DNA from: a filamentous cyanobacterium ESFC-1
Lineage (GTDB): Bacteria > Cyanobacteriota > Cyanobacteriia > Cyanobacteriales > Spirulinaceae
Length of the DNA stretch: 64,000 nt
Direction of reading: 5' to 3'
NCBI GenBank assembly: GCA_000380225.1
Contig: KB904821.1
Coordinates: 1,467,921-1,531,920 of the forward strand
This document shows, one piece after another, positions 17,238 to 25,980 of the stretch; the stretch's first letter is position 1; every line of letters begins with the position of its first letter. The notes below the pieces were generated by a model. It worked only from the letters and a program-made list of their open reading frames with translations. It had not been told where the DNA came from and did no database searches. The translations under genes were made by a program, and so were the position numbers.

Positions 17238-17885
17238 CTAATCCTTTAACTTCTTTTTCGGGTCGCTGTATAGCTGTTGACGGCCATTGCGAATCACCCG
17301 CATCATATCCCCTAATTGCTGCTCGATATTAGATAACACCGCATCGGCGTATTCATCTGCCCCTTGTTGAATATCCTCGCATTCATCTAGGGTCATGCGG
17401 CGCAGTTGTTCGATTTCTTTGTAAGCCCGACGGCGCATTTGCTCGATTTCGGTTAAGGTCGATTGCTGGATTTGTTCGCATTCTTGCTGAACCGAAGCCC
17501 GAATTTGACTGGCTTCTAACTCCGCTTGACGGACAATCCCCATTTCATTGAGAATTTCTGAAGCCCGTTGCTGTGCGGCTTCGATGATATCTTGGGCGTA
17601 TTCTTCGGCTTGCAAGAGAATCGTCTCTTTTTCGCGAATAATCTCCACCGCCATATCAAAGGCTTGCGGTAAATTAATGCGAATTTTGTCCAGTTGGTCG
17701 AGAATCGGACTCTCGTCTACAAGAACCATATCCGTCAGGGGAATATGGGGATTGTCTACGATCAGTTCTTCGAGTCGGTTGAGTTCTTCTTGGATGTCGA
17801 AGTTTCCGGCCCGTCGGGGGAGGGATTCTGGGGACGAGTTGAATTCATCACTGTCAGGGTCGCTTCTGGATGATTCTTGTAGCAT
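17238..17885 (-). CDS. Conserved cyanobacterial coiled-coil protein (DivIVA-like)
   Basis: A 215-residue cytoplasmic protein. A conserved [14 protein letters not shown] segment lies near residue 29, and [20 protein letters not shown] follows near residue 63. Then comes a long Glu/Gln/Arg-rich coiled coil (about 80-190) with [19 protein letters not shown], and an end [12 protein letters not shown]. Proteins of this shape are conserved across cyanobacteria, often next to coaD, and are sometimes annotated as DivIVA or ATP-synthase-B-like; a link to division (Cdv3-like) is possible but I cannot confirm it. Its first 41 codons overlap the end of coaD in another frame. An internal Met near residue 53 is a possible later start, but it would drop conserved sequence. 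Confidence 0.8.
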   Translation of the reverse strand: MLQESSRSDPDSDEFNSSPESLPRRAGNFDIQEELNRLEELIVDNPHIPLTDMVLVDESPILDQLDKIRINLPQAFDMAVEIIREKETILLQAEEYAQDIIEAAQQRASEILNEMGIVRQAELEASQIRASVQQECEQIQQSTLTEIEQMRRRAYKEIEQLRRMTLDECEDIQQGADEYADAVLSNIEQQLGDMMRVIRNGRQQLYSDPKKKLKD

Positions 17886-18358
17886 TGGTAGACTTCTCTT
17901 GCAACGTTTTCAGGAACTAAATGATCGACCGCCCCCCCAAATCGAGCGACCTCTTTTACTACACTACTACTTAAAAAACTATATTCGTTGGAAGTCGCTA
18001 AAAAAACGGTTTCAATTTCTGGGTTGAGGGTGTTGTTGGTGTGCGCCATTTGTAACTCTTTCTCAAAGTCGGAAAGCACCCGCAAGCCCCGCAGTAAAAC
18101 CCTGGCTTGACGCGATTTGGCGTACTCGACGGTTAATCCTTTAAAACTTTCTACCTCTACGTTAACAAGATATTGTGTAGACGCACGAATTTGAGCGACG
18201 CGCTGTTCTAGGGTGAAAAGCGGTTGTTTGCTGGGATTGCACAGTACGGCGACAATCACGCGGTTAAACAGTTGACTACCGCGTTCGATGATGTCGAGGT
18301 GTCCTAATGTAATGGGGTCAAAACTCCCTGGATAAATCGCGATCGCGCTTTTTTGCAT
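17762..18358 (-). CDS. coaD: Pantetheine-phosphate adenylyltransferase (CoaD)
   Basis: Transfers AMP to 4'-phosphopantetheine, giving dephospho-CoA. The nucleotidyltransferase motif [14 protein letters not shown] is at 11-24, [19 protein letters not shown] near 90, and [13 protein letters not shown] near 129. The family usually ends near residue 160-165. Here the frame runs to 198 with a Pro/Ser/Thr/Lys-rich tail that lies entirely within the 124-nt overlap with the following coiled-coil gene. The tail is probably a by-product of selection on the overlapping frame. Housekeeping gene, certain. Confidence 0.95.
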   Translation of the reverse strand: MQKSAIAIYPGSFDPITLGHLDIIERGSQLFNRVIVAVLCNPSKQPLFTLEQRVAQIRASTQYLVNVEVESFKGLTVEYAKSRQARVLLRGLRVLSDFEKELQMAHTNNTLNPEIETVFLATSNEYSFLSSSVVKEVARFGGAVDHLVPENVAREVYQCYKNHPEATLTVMNSTRPQNPSPDGPETSTSKKNSTDSKN

Positions 18359-18389
18359 TTTTCTTTCTCTGACTCAAAGCAATGATATC

Positions 18390-18420
18390 AGATTGGTTAT
18401 TGGTTGTTGGTTATTGGTGG
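18390..18420. repeat. GGTTATT/GGTTGTT heptamers
   Basis: A short run of the CCAATAA/CCAACAA heptamer in reverse orientation upstream of coaD and the Omp85 gene, followed by GAAGGAC repeats near 18437. Same unit as the large array at 35534-35850. Confidence 0.7.
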
Positions 18421-18550
18421 CCACTTTGACAGAAGACGAAGGACGAAGGACAAAGAACCAATGACCAAACCGGGAACTGACTCAGAAAAAAACAGTCTTG
18501 TCAAGTAAGCCATGAGAAAAAAATTTTAAAACCAATAGGATCGAAACATT

Positions 18551-20446
18551 ATGCGTCTTTCTACAGCAACTTTATTGACCGTAGCGGGCTTGATTGCGCC
18601 GGAAATGGCTTTGGCCGCCGAAACTGCGCCAGACCTGGCTGTATCGCCCTCTGAAGTCTCAGATAGCGCGATCGCCCCCGAAGCCCAAGCCACCCCAGAG
18701 TTCACCGGGAACACCGCATCCATGCAAATCGCCAGCGACCTCGCCGTCCGCGCCACGAATATTGAGATCGTGGGAGCAAGTCAAGAACTCTCTAATATTG
18801 CGGCTCAAACCATCAGAACCCGCATTGGTGGCGATACCAGTCAGGGACAGTTGCAACAAGACGCAGAAATCCTCAGAAGTACGGGCTTGTTTGAATCGGT
18901 CGAAGTCACCAGCTTTACCAACGATAACGGCGTGGATGTGGTATTTCAGGTGCAACCTGCCACCCTCAAAGCCGTACAACTCAACAACGCCGAAGTTTTG
19001 ACCCCCCAAGTCGCCAATCAAATTTTTGCCGCCCAACTCGGTCAAACCCTGTCCCCGTCCCAGATTCAGACAGGCATCGAACAGGTTAACCAATGGTATC
19101 AAGACAACGGCTACATTCTCGGACAAGTCGTTGATGCGCGCACCCTTCCCGGTGGGGTGTTGAATGTGGAAGTTGCCGAAGGGGTCGTTAATTCAGTGAA
19201 TTTGCGCTTTTATAATCGGGATGGGGAAAGTATTGAAGGCCGCACTGATAAAGATTATGTGCGCGAAGCCCTCAGTTTAGAACCCGGTCAAATCTTCCAA
19301 GTTAATACTGCCAGAGATGACTTGCGATCGCTTTATCAAACGGGACTTTTCGCCAAAGCCGATGTAGACATTCAAGGCGATCCGAGCAACCTCGATATTA
19401 CCTACGAACTTACCGAAACCGGATCGCGAGGTATTGACGCAGGGGGCGGTTTTAGCGACAGTGCGGGCTTGTTTGGCTCGATTCGCTACAACGACAAAAA
19501 CCTAGGGGGAATGAACCACCAACTGGGCTTAGATGTGCAAGTGGGAACCCGCGACCTCCAGTTTAACGCCAACTATGGCCGGGCGTATCGCATGAGTCAC
19601 CCCGATCGCGTCGGCTACAATGTGAGCGCTTATCGTCAAAGTACCGAGTCGGCCACGTTTAACGATGTTACCCTCAGTAATGGCGATCGCCCCCGCGAAG
19701 GTCAGATAGGCGGTGGTGTGAGCGTTAGTCAACCCCTCGGTGACTGGAATGCCAGCGTCGGGGCAGGATACACCCGCCACAGCATCCGCGACAGTGAAGG
19801 TAATCTGGCCGCCGTAGACCAAAATGGCAATCCCCTTTCCTTTAGCGATACCGGAGTCGATGACCTGGTTACCGTCGAAGCCAGCGTTAGCCGCGATCTA
19901 CGGGACAATCCAGCGAATCCCACTGCTGGCTCAAAACTGCAATTTAGCACCGAGCAAACCGTCCCTGTGGGCAATGGTAGCATTCTGATGAATCGCGTCC
20001 GCGCCGATTACACCCAATATATCCCCACCAATGTCTTTCAGCAAGACAGCCCCGAAGTCCTAGCGTTTAATGTGCAAGGGGGAACCGCAATTGGTGATTT
20101 ACCACCTTATCAAGCCTTTACCATCGGCGGGTCAAACTCAGTCCGGGGTTATGGTAGTGGCGATGTAGCGAGTGGTCGCAGTTTCGTCCTCGCGTCGGCA
20201 GAATATCGCGTCCCCTTGTTTAATTCTCCGGTGAGTGGCGTATTATTTGCCGATTTCGGTACGGATTTGGGGTCAGGTAGTACTGTTCCGGGCGAACCGG
20301 GAACGGCTCAAGGGAAGCCGGGAACGGGCTTTGGCTATGGGACTGGGGTGCGAGTCGATTCGCCTCTGGGGGTGATTCGGGCAGATTTTGGCCTCAACGA
20401 TCGCGGCGATAGTCAGTTTCATTTTGGTTTAGGCCATCGGTTTTAG
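18551..20446 (+). CDS. Omp85/BamA-superfamily outer membrane protein
   Basis: A 631-residue outer-membrane beta-barrel assembly protein. It has a signal peptide (1-22, ...MALAAE) and a spacer with Ala/Pro/Glu residues. POTRA domains follow (about 75-310, e.g. DAEILRSTGLFESVEV and RDDLRSLYQTGLFAKADVDI). A C-terminal D15-type barrel (about 320-631) carries GGSNSVRGYGSG, the conserved loop motif, and ends in Phe (FHFGLGHRF). Cyanobacterial Omp85 proteins usually have three POTRA domains, which fits the space here. Whether this is the essential BamA or a paralogue cannot be told from one window. ATG at 18551. Confidence 0.92.
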   Translation: MRLSTATLLTVAGLIAPEMALAAETAPDLAVSPSEVSDSAIAPEAQATPEFTGNTASMQIASDLAVRATNIEIVGASQELSNIAAQTIRTRIGGDTSQGQLQQDAEILRSTGLFESVEVTSFTNDNGVDVVFQVQPATLKAVQLNNAEVLTPQVANQIFAAQLGQTLSPSQIQTGIEQVNQWYQDNGYILGQVVDARTLPGGVLNVEVAEGVVNSVNLRFYNRDGESIEGRTDKDYVREALSLEPGQIFQVNTARDDLRSLYQTGLFAKADVDIQGDPSNLDITYELTETGSRGIDAGGGFSDSAGLFGSIRYNDKNLGGMNHQLGLDVQVGTRDLQFNANYGRAYRMSHPDRVGYNVSAYRQSTESATFNDVTLSNGDRPREGQIGGGVSVSQPLGDWNASVGAGYTRHSIRDSEGNLAAVDQNGNPLSFSDTGVDDLVTVEASVSRDLRDNPANPTAGSKLQFSTEQTVPVGNGSILMNRVRADYTQYIPTNVFQQDSPEVLAFNVQGGTAIGDLPPYQAFTIGGSNSVRGYGSGDVASGRSFVLASAEYRVPLFNSPVSGVLFADFGTDLGSGSTVPGEPGTAQGKPGTGFGYGTGVRVDSPLGVIRADFGLNDRGDSQFHFGLGHRF

Positions 20447-20449
20447 TCA

Positions 20450-20485
20450 GTGAACAGTCATCAGTCATCAGTTATCAGTGCTAAG
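20450..20485. repeat. TCATCAGT tandem repeats
   Basis: A run of cagtcatcagtcatcag type units just after the Omp85 stop codon, the same unit as near 2937 and 35450. No terminator hairpin is obvious. Confidence 0.7.
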
Positions 20486-20614
20486 AGTCACGTTTGTTTC
20501 ATAGGATACTGGTTGTTGGTTATTTGTATTTCATCGATTGCGGTATCGGTTTTTTCCACAGAAATAGGTCAGAATGTCAAACTAGATGATAGCTTTGGAA
20601 TCTAAAATCTGTTT

Positions 20615-20845
20615 ATGTTGTCACCAGAACTGAAAGCACAAATTTTCAAGTTGCCACCCCGCGATCGCCTCGCACTGATCTCTGTTATTGTTGAGTCTTT
20701 GCCAGATACAACTGTTACTCAGTCTGACCGCTTTAGTGCAATTCAACGAATGAGGGGATTGTTGAAAACAGAGCAACCCGCACCGACTGATGAAGAAGTA
20801 GCAGTGATGCTGGAAGAAAGACGGGTGGAGAAGTATCTTCAGTGA
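20615..20845 (+). CDS. Antitoxin of a PIN-type toxin-antitoxin pair (orphan)
   Basis: A 76-residue helical protein starting MLSPELKAQIFKLPPRDRL, with RGLLKTEQPAPTDEEVAVML and VEKYLQ at its end. This composition matches small cyanobacterial antitoxins that precede a PIN-domain RNase toxin. Its TGA overlaps a GTG (ATGA-like GTGA) that opens the toxin frame, but the toxin is cut short after roughly 18 codons. The antitoxin therefore appears to be an orphan. No DNA-binding domain is obvious. Confidence 0.75.
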   Translation: MLSPELKAQIFKLPPRDRLALISVIVESLPDTTVTQSDRFSAIQRMRGLLKTEQPAPTDEEVAVMLEERRVEKYLQ

Positions 20846-20907
20846 GAGTTTTGATTGATACCAACATTCTAAAATATTCGTTCAAAGCCAAATTGATCGA
20901 GGCGGAA
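20842..20907 (+). pseudogene. Truncated PIN-domain toxin fragment
   Basis: GTG at 20842 overlaps the antitoxin stop. It opens VRVLIDTNILKYSF, the first strand of a PIN domain with its catalytic Asp. Sequence similarity then stops, and the frame runs into the 3' end of the opposite-strand methyltransferase (frame closes at 21021). About 85% of the toxin is missing. Confidence 0.7.
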
Positions 20908-20910
20908 AAC

Positions 20911-21585
20911 TTATTTTTGGTAAATGAAGGCTTCATTTTGAATCAGAGTGCCATTCATCAGTTTTCGATGATTATATATTTGTTGATGCAGACAATGGAA
21001 ATGCTCGTCCATCCATTGTAGGATTTCCTGTCGATGGATATTTTGGGGGTCGAGTTTCAAGGTAAAAGCAATACAAACAGTCTCAGAATTCGTTAATAAA
21101 TTCGTGTAAAATTGATAATCTTTTACACTAAGATGGATCGCACCACCACTCACCAGAAGGCAATTAAAATTATATTGCTGCATTTTTTGTTTATTGTAAT
21201 TTTCGAGGGTGCAAGCATAGTCGTAAAAACCGAAATTATCTCGCTCTAAAGCCGCGATCGCGCTCGGTAGAATATCAATACCAACTAAGGTATCAATCGC
21301 TAAACTACTTTGTTTTTTCAAATATTTACCCATCAGTCCACTCCCACAAGCAACATCTAAAATGCGCCACTGAGAGATATTTTTGACCTGAGTTAACACT
21401 TGCCCCAAAACGGTAGGATTTTGATAATCCAAACGATCGACCAACAAGTATTCGTAGAAGTGGGGATACTGATACAAAGTTGCGTAATCGTGAATGTTAA
21501 TCGTCTTGAGTTCCCCGGTATCTAGCTCGATCTCAACAAATTCTTGACCTTGTTGATTACCGTGTAGGCTTTTTATTTTGTACAT
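20911..21585 (-). CDS. SAM-dependent methyltransferase (cluster gene 5)
   Basis: A 224-residue class I methyltransferase. Motif I is WRILDVACGSGLMGKYL, motif II region LVGIDILPSAIAALE, and a hydrophobic strand NCLLVSGGAIHLS follows. The first 70 residues (VEIELDTGELKTINIHDY, FYEYLLVDRL) are unlike standard families and may bind substrate. I chose ATG at 21585; the frame extends to a GTG at 21636. It is the last of five same-strand genes. Substrate unknown. Confidence 0.8.
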   Translation of the reverse strand: MYKIKSLHGNQQGQEFVEIELDTGELKTINIHDYATLYQYPHFYEYLLVDRLDYQNPTVLGQVLTQVKNISQWRILDVACGSGLMGKYLKKQSSLAIDTLVGIDILPSAIAALERDNFGFYDYACTLENYNKQKMQQYNFNCLLVSGGAIHLSVKDYQFYTNLLTNSETVCIAFTLKLDPQNIHRQEILQWMDEHFHCLHQQIYNHRKLMNGTLIQNEAFIYQK

Positions 21586-21690
21586 AAGCGATTTCTTTCC
21601 AGAACTAATGTTTAAACATAGCGTTACATTTTGCACTTCATACCCTACAATTGGTGATACCCAACTGACGCAATCTTAGCACTGTATCAT

Positions 21691-22524
21691 CTAATCTATT
21701 GGTCGTTGACAACGAATTCTAGCTCCGCCAATGTTACCCTTCTCAAACAGATTGGCAATGACGCGATAAAAGTGACTAACCGTTTGCACAATCTGTTCTC
21801 CATGAACTTTTAAATGTCGAGATTTATTTTGTTCAAATTCAATAGCTCGTTGAATTTCCCAAGGTTGCCACAAGTGGGTCACATCTTCAAAGTGTAAGTC
21901 AACAAAGCCAGATGCTGCTAAGTCTACCAGATAGCGATCGCGTGTTGGTAAGTAGGGACAAGCAAGAGTATTTGTAAGTTGTGCTTTTTCGGCAGCCGTG
22001 AAAGTTTGGCGTTGAAAAAAGTCTTCAATGTAACCGCTACCACCTGGTTTAAGTAGCTCAAAACAGCGGGAAAATAAGGTAGACCGATCGGGGATGTGTA
22101 GAAAAACTCCAATAGCAATCCAATAATCGAAACTCTGGCCTTTAAGGTCGATGGTTGTAATATCCCCTTGGTAAAAATTGACTTGTTCAGATAGTCTAGT
22201 TTGCTGAGTTAATTCAATCGCCGCTTTACACATTTGGGGATGGAGTTCAACCCCAGTCACCAAACATTGATATTGCTGTGCTAGATAGCGTGCTGGCCCT
22301 CCAACCCCCGAACCAATGTCAAGTACCTGACTTGATGGCAAAATACCCAGTTGATTTGCGGCTTCATCAAGGGCTACCGTAGATAAAGGATGAAATTGAT
22401 CGAAAGGAATCAAGTCTTCAACCCTTAACTCTCCAGTCGTGCAACCAAGTTCTTTGAGTTCGTTATTAATTCGCTCAACGCGATACCAATACATTGACTC
22501 AAATGCAGAATTATCTATTGTCAT
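21691..22524 (-). CDS. SAM-dependent methyltransferase (cluster gene 4)
   Basis: A 277-residue small-molecule methyltransferase. Motif I is VLDIGSGVGGPARYLA (about 89-104), post-I VTGVELHPQM, motif II FDYWIAIGVFLHIPD, and motif III LLKPGGSGYIEDFF. The GSGVGGPAR signature and the N-terminal helical cap (FHPLSTVALDEAA) recall the tocopherol, sarcosine and phosphoethanolamine N-methyltransferase group, so an N- or C-methylation of a small metabolite is likely. It has a 75-bp gap to the MmgE/PrpD gene. Confidence 0.85.
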   Translation of the reverse strand: MTIDNSAFESMYWYRVERINNELKELGCTTGELRVEDLIPFDQFHPLSTVALDEAANQLGILPSSQVLDIGSGVGGPARYLAQQYQCLVTGVELHPQMCKAAIELTQQTRLSEQVNFYQGDITTIDLKGQSFDYWIAIGVFLHIPDRSTLFSRCFELLKPGGSGYIEDFFQRQTFTAAEKAQLTNTLACPYLPTRDRYLVDLAASGFVDLHFEDVTHLWQPWEIQRAIEFEQNKSRHLKVHGEQIVQTVSHFYRVIANLFEKGNIGGARIRCQRPID

Positions 22525-22599
22525 TTATTTATATTCAATCCAGAAAAATTTAGTTGTGCAGCGTCAAACTATCTAAACTGCAAAAGTAACTACTATTTT

Positions 22600-22884
22600 T
22601 TATTTCAGTGCTGTCAAGTTTTTACTATCTGTCAACGTTTCACAATGAAGTAAGCGATTGAATAAAGTGGAGTAGTCAAACCTCTGGCAACAAAGCACGA
22701 ATTTTTCATACAGTTGCTGTTGAGACATCGGATTATTGGGCATTCCGGTATAGATTTTAACAACCTGACTCACTTTTTTTCCGCTTTTCATAGTGATAGT
22801 GATTTGAGTAGCTTCTGGATACTCCCTTTGATTGATATGGCTTAATCCTACACTCATTTTTATTTTTTTCATCATCTCTTGTAA
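22600..22884 (-). pseudogene. MmgE/PrpD 3' part, cut off by an in-frame stop
   Basis: In the same reading frame as the next gene and separated from it only by a TAA at 22885-22887. The first codons read LQEMMKKIKMS, and the rest (EATQITITMKSGKKVSQ, MPNNPMSQQQLYEKF) is the C-terminal domain of MmgE/PrpD proteins, where GxPxNPMS is conserved. An ATG at 22875 could restart translation and give a 91-residue polypeptide. Joined to the upstream part, the total is 451 codons, exactly a family-length protein. Confidence 0.85.
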
Positions 22885-23955
22885 TTATGAATTTTTTAAG
22901 GTTGCTTCTGTTAACTGTCGGGGTGTTAATTCTCCATAAATGAGTAGAGAAGCCAAGGCAAACTGGAGGCTAAATTGAGCTTCAGTCGGTGTTTTAGGTC
23001 GATCGAAATCTAGACTTTTATTAATGAAAGCTGTGACTTCGCATTCTACAGATACAATTTCGTCAGGAGTGATTTTATATTGTTTTACTAGGTTTTCTAG
23101 ACCTTCGCCAGCGGCTTGAACTGATGAACAAGCAGGATACTTTTTGATGGCAAAACTAGGCTCTACTAATGACCATACTTTACCGAGTTCTTGGAGCTTG
23201 CTAATCTCAAAATTAGTATTAGGATTAATCCGAGCAAAAATTTGTTGGATAGCTTGTTGAAAGCTGTCAGTCTTTAAAGCAATTCCACGCCGTGCTAGAT
23301 AAGCAGACTCTACTCCTATACTTGCCGCACGACCGACTAAATAGGGACGAACCGATATACCTCTTTTTTGCAAAAGACTACCCTGGCTAAAGGCAATATT
23401 AATGGCATGGTATGTTTGTAGTGGTGAAAGTTGTAACAAATGAGAAGCCGCGATCGCAGAACCTACTACTCCTAGAATAACTGTGGGAAACCAGCCTTGA
23501 TCGTAGAGAGTATCTTCGACAATTTTGCCTATTATACATTCGCATTCCAAGCCCGCAATCATAGCTGTGAGTAGGGATTTTCCATCACTATTTATTCCTT
23601 GTGCTACGGCTAAAGCAGCAGGGAAGACAACAGTAGACGGGTGTAAAACCCCTGGATAAAATGTGTCGTCAAAGTCTAAAACATGGCAAGCTGCTCCATT
23701 AATGAGTGCAGCCCCGACAGGAGATAAAGTTGTTTCACAATCTAAATAATTGGCATTTGTTCCTGAATACAATTCTTGACTACACTCTTTTAGGGATTTA
23801 ATTATGCTCCTGGTTGAACCAGCACATCCCACAGCAAAAGTGTCAATCATCGAACGTTTAGCCGCTTCAATTACGATAACAGGTATCTGCGAAAATTTAA
23901 AATTAGCAGCCCACTGGGATAAAAAGAAAAAAATTTCTAAGTTTTCCTGTTTCAT
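22885..23955 (-). CDS. MmgE/PrpD family protein, prematurely terminated (cluster gene 3)
   Basis: A 356-residue N-terminal portion of an MmgE/PrpD protein, the family of 2-methylcitrate dehydratase, cis-aconitate decarboxylase and iminodisuccinate epimerase. Signatures are AKRSMIDTFAVGCAGS, INGAACHVLDFDDT followed by HPSTVVFPAALA, and AFSQGSLLQKRG. AIKKYPACSSVQAAGEGL is the conserved KxYPxC segment. The last 95 codons lie beyond a single ochre codon with no other disruption. It is either a recent nonsense mutation, a read-through gene or a split pair of polypeptides. Its place among methyltransferases and a cysteine dioxygenase suggests action on a carboxylic acid intermediate (inference). 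Confidence 0.85.
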   Translation of the reverse strand: MKQENLEIFFFLSQWAANFKFSQIPVIVIEAAKRSMIDTFAVGCAGSTRSIIKSLKECSQELYSGTNANYLDCETTLSPVGAALINGAACHVLDFDDTFYPGVLHPSTVVFPAALAVAQGINSDGKSLLTAMIAGLECECIIGKIVEDTLYDQGWFPTVILGVVGSAIAASHLLQLSPLQTYHAINIAFSQGSLLQKRGISVRPYLVGRAASIGVESAYLARRGIALKTDSFQQAIQQIFARINPNTNFEISKLQELGKVWSLVEPSFAIKKYPACSSVQAAGEGLENLVKQYKITPDEIVSVECEVTAFINKSLDFDRPKTPTEAQFSLQFALASLLIYGELTPRQLTEATLKNS

Positions 23956-24008
23956 TTAGTTAAAACAACACATATTAGTTGCGGGTAACTTAAAAAGTCT
24001 GCTATTTT

Positions 24009-24695
24009 TTATACTTTTAACGTTCCTAAATAAACTTGCAAGGTTTCAATATATTCGTCTTCGATTATTTCAAAACCATCGGAAACTTGACGACTTTCTT
24101 CAATAAAACCAGGTTCAGTAAAGTAATAATCTCGGAAAATTCCCCGCGAACGGTGAACAACTTCAAACGAAAAGTTATTAGCTTGCAATTCTTGTTCAGT
24201 TTTTGCAAAATTTGCCATACTACTTTGGCAAAAAATAATATGACCACCAGGATTTAAAAAAGTATGCGCTCTTTCAATCAGTTCGGTAATAAACCAACGT
24301 CTATTGGCTTTTCCGGCTTTACAAAATGGAGGATTACATAAAACAACATCATAACGTTGTTCTGGGGTAAAGTTCATCCAATCCTTGACCCAGGTATAAC
24401 GAAAACTAACATTATTCTTTTGAGCGTTTTGTTTAGCAATGGTGAGATAATGTTCATCTATTTCTGTAATGTCTATATTTTTCGCTCCTAGTTTCAGCGC
24501 TAAAATGGAATGAATCCCCGTTCCTGCACCAATCTCAATAATAGAGTTTCCCTGAAAAATATGAGATGCTTTGACCATTCCAAATGCTAAAGCATAGCCA
24601 TGAGGTGTAGGATGCCAGGTTTTGGAGTCGCAATCAATTTTAATGATATGAGGATCGAAAAAGTATTTGGCTGTGGTTTTAACGGAACTGACCAT
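24009..24695 (-). CDS. Methyltransferase with NPPF motif (cluster gene 2)
   Basis: A 228-residue methyltransferase of the small-domain (MTS) type. Motif I is IIEIGAGTGIHSILALKLG, the acidic loop is ITEIDEHYLTIAKQN, and motif IV is DVVLCNPPFCKAG. The NPPF motif usually marks N-methylation of an amide or amino nitrogen (PrmC, RsmC and TrmN6 families). I chose ATG at 24695, which has a weak AGG upstream and leaves a 31-bp gap after the dioxygenase gene. ATG at 24770 would add 25 residues and overlap that gene by 44 nt. Substrate unknown. Confidence 0.8.
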   Translation of the reverse strand: MVSSVKTTAKYFFDPHIIKIDCDSKTWHPTPHGYALAFGMVKASHIFQGNSIIEIGAGTGIHSILALKLGAKNIDITEIDEHYLTIAKQNAQKNNVSFRYTWVKDWMNFTPEQRYDVVLCNPPFCKAGKANRRWFITELIERAHTFLNPGGHIIFCQSSMANFAKTEQELQANNFSFEVVHRSRGIFRDYYFTEPGFIEESRQVSDGFEIIEDEYIETLQVYLGTLKV

Positions 24696-24726
24696 GATGT
24701 TAGACCTAGATTTAATTTTTTCAACT

Positions 24727-25260
24727 TTAGGAATATTGTTGTTGTCGAACTGAGTTGATTTCAGCATCATAAATTGAAAACTGATGAAGAGGTGGAGAAT
24801 ACAAGTGCAGTGTGATTGCTTTAGGACTCAGAGCTTGCAACGAATGCCAAATTTCATGATTTTTGATTGTAGATATCTTCCCAGGATAATGGGTATGGCA
24901 AGCGATTTGTTTTAAAGAGACAGTCGGTTGATTTTGAGCATTATTCGGAGTAGTTTCGTAGCGTTTTTCTTCTATTTGACCTTGAATGACACTCATCCAA
25001 CATTGGCTTTTGCCATGATTATGAATCGCGCTAGAATGGGATTTTTGCCAACATATTATTAGGAGTTCATAGCTAGGATTACGGGTGATAATATTGCGAG
25101 TGTAAGAGCAATTATCCCAACTACAGTAAGACCGAAGAGTTGCTCGATTTAAGTTGAATGAATTAAGGATGTGATTGTATTGTTCGACTGTCTTGGCTGA
25201 ATTGAGTTGATGGATTAATTGGTCGATCGAGATAATCGATTGATGAGAATTCAGCAGCAT
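24727..25260 (-). CDS. Cysteine dioxygenase family protein (cluster gene 1)
   Basis: A 177-residue cupin of the cysteine dioxygenase family, which oxidises cysteine to cysteine sulfinate with Fe(II) and O2. The iron ligands are two His in SSAIHNHGKSQCW and a third in HEIWHSLQ. The Cys of the same first motif and the Tyr of LHLYSPP correspond to the Cys-Tyr crosslink of known enzymes. ATG at 25260 has a GGAGAA Shine-Dalgarno at about -13 to -8; the frame extends to 25335 without support. It is the first gene of the five-gene minus-strand set, so a sulfur compound is the probable substrate of the pathway. Confidence 0.88.
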   Translation of the reverse strand: MLLNSHQSIISIDQLIHQLNSAKTVEQYNHILNSFNLNRATLRSYCSWDNCSYTRNIITRNPSYELLIICWQKSHSSAIHNHGKSQCWMSVIQGQIEEKRYETTPNNAQNQPTVSLKQIACHTHYPGKISTIKNHEIWHSLQALSPKAITLHLYSPPLHQFSIYDAEINSVRQQQYS

Positions 25261-25980
25261 TAATATTTTCTCCAAATTGAGCAAAATTCGCAGATACAAA
25301 ACCAAAAGGTAAAAACTGGTCAAAAGCTCAAACAAAAAACCTTGACAGATAACAAGAGTTATTAATTCTGTAAGACTGTGAAATTAGCCTCAAGAAAAAG
25401 ACTAATGGTATTAATTTAGGCAAGACGAAAAAGACATAAACCCGCATAAGAACAAATGGTTTGAGGGGTAAAACCATTTGAAACTAAACTAATTTTTTAT
25501 GTCAAATAAAGAGGGGCAACTTGACTCACTGTTAGGAACATCGAAAGCTTATCATAGTAGTAATAGATTAGTCAACATAAGCACCTGTACTCTCATGAAT
25601 TTTGCCTAAGTTAAGTCACAAAACCCCTATATACGAAAGAATACAGCGAAATTGAGTCGGTCAAAGATGCTAGGCAGGCGATCGCGCAATCGTAACAAAG
25701 CGATCGCCCCCTAGAATCAGCAAGTTTTTAGTGTGGAAACAATAGGAAACGCGGTCAATCGAGCGCATTGATCTAGACGTTTCATGTTCAACCCAAACTG
25801 AGGTTACAGTCACAATGAATTGTAAGCATTAATTTTGTAAATATTTGTGACTCATCTAGATTTGTAGCAAAATAAAAGCTATATTAGGAAACATCTTCTG
25901 TTTGAGCTTAGTTTAGACCATCCCTAAATAAACCTAGTATTACCACTGAATCGTTTTGTCGTTTTTTTACAAAAATAAAG
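25261..25980. other. Divergent intergenic region with a hairpin
   Basis: This 720-bp gap separates the cysteine-dioxygenase cluster (minus) from the MscS-like gene (plus) and holds no convincing ORF. It contains a perfect 10-bp inverted repeat, CAAATGGTTT (25453-25462) and AAACCATTTG (25471-25480), and two HIP1-like sites near 25680-25705. It must carry both divergent promoters. Confidence 0.6.

Noticed and set aside
25261-25980. Possible small RNA gene or tRNA in the long divergent gap
   Set aside because: Only one 10-bp hairpin is seen; no tRNA T-loop signature and no terminator-like T-tract after the hairpin.
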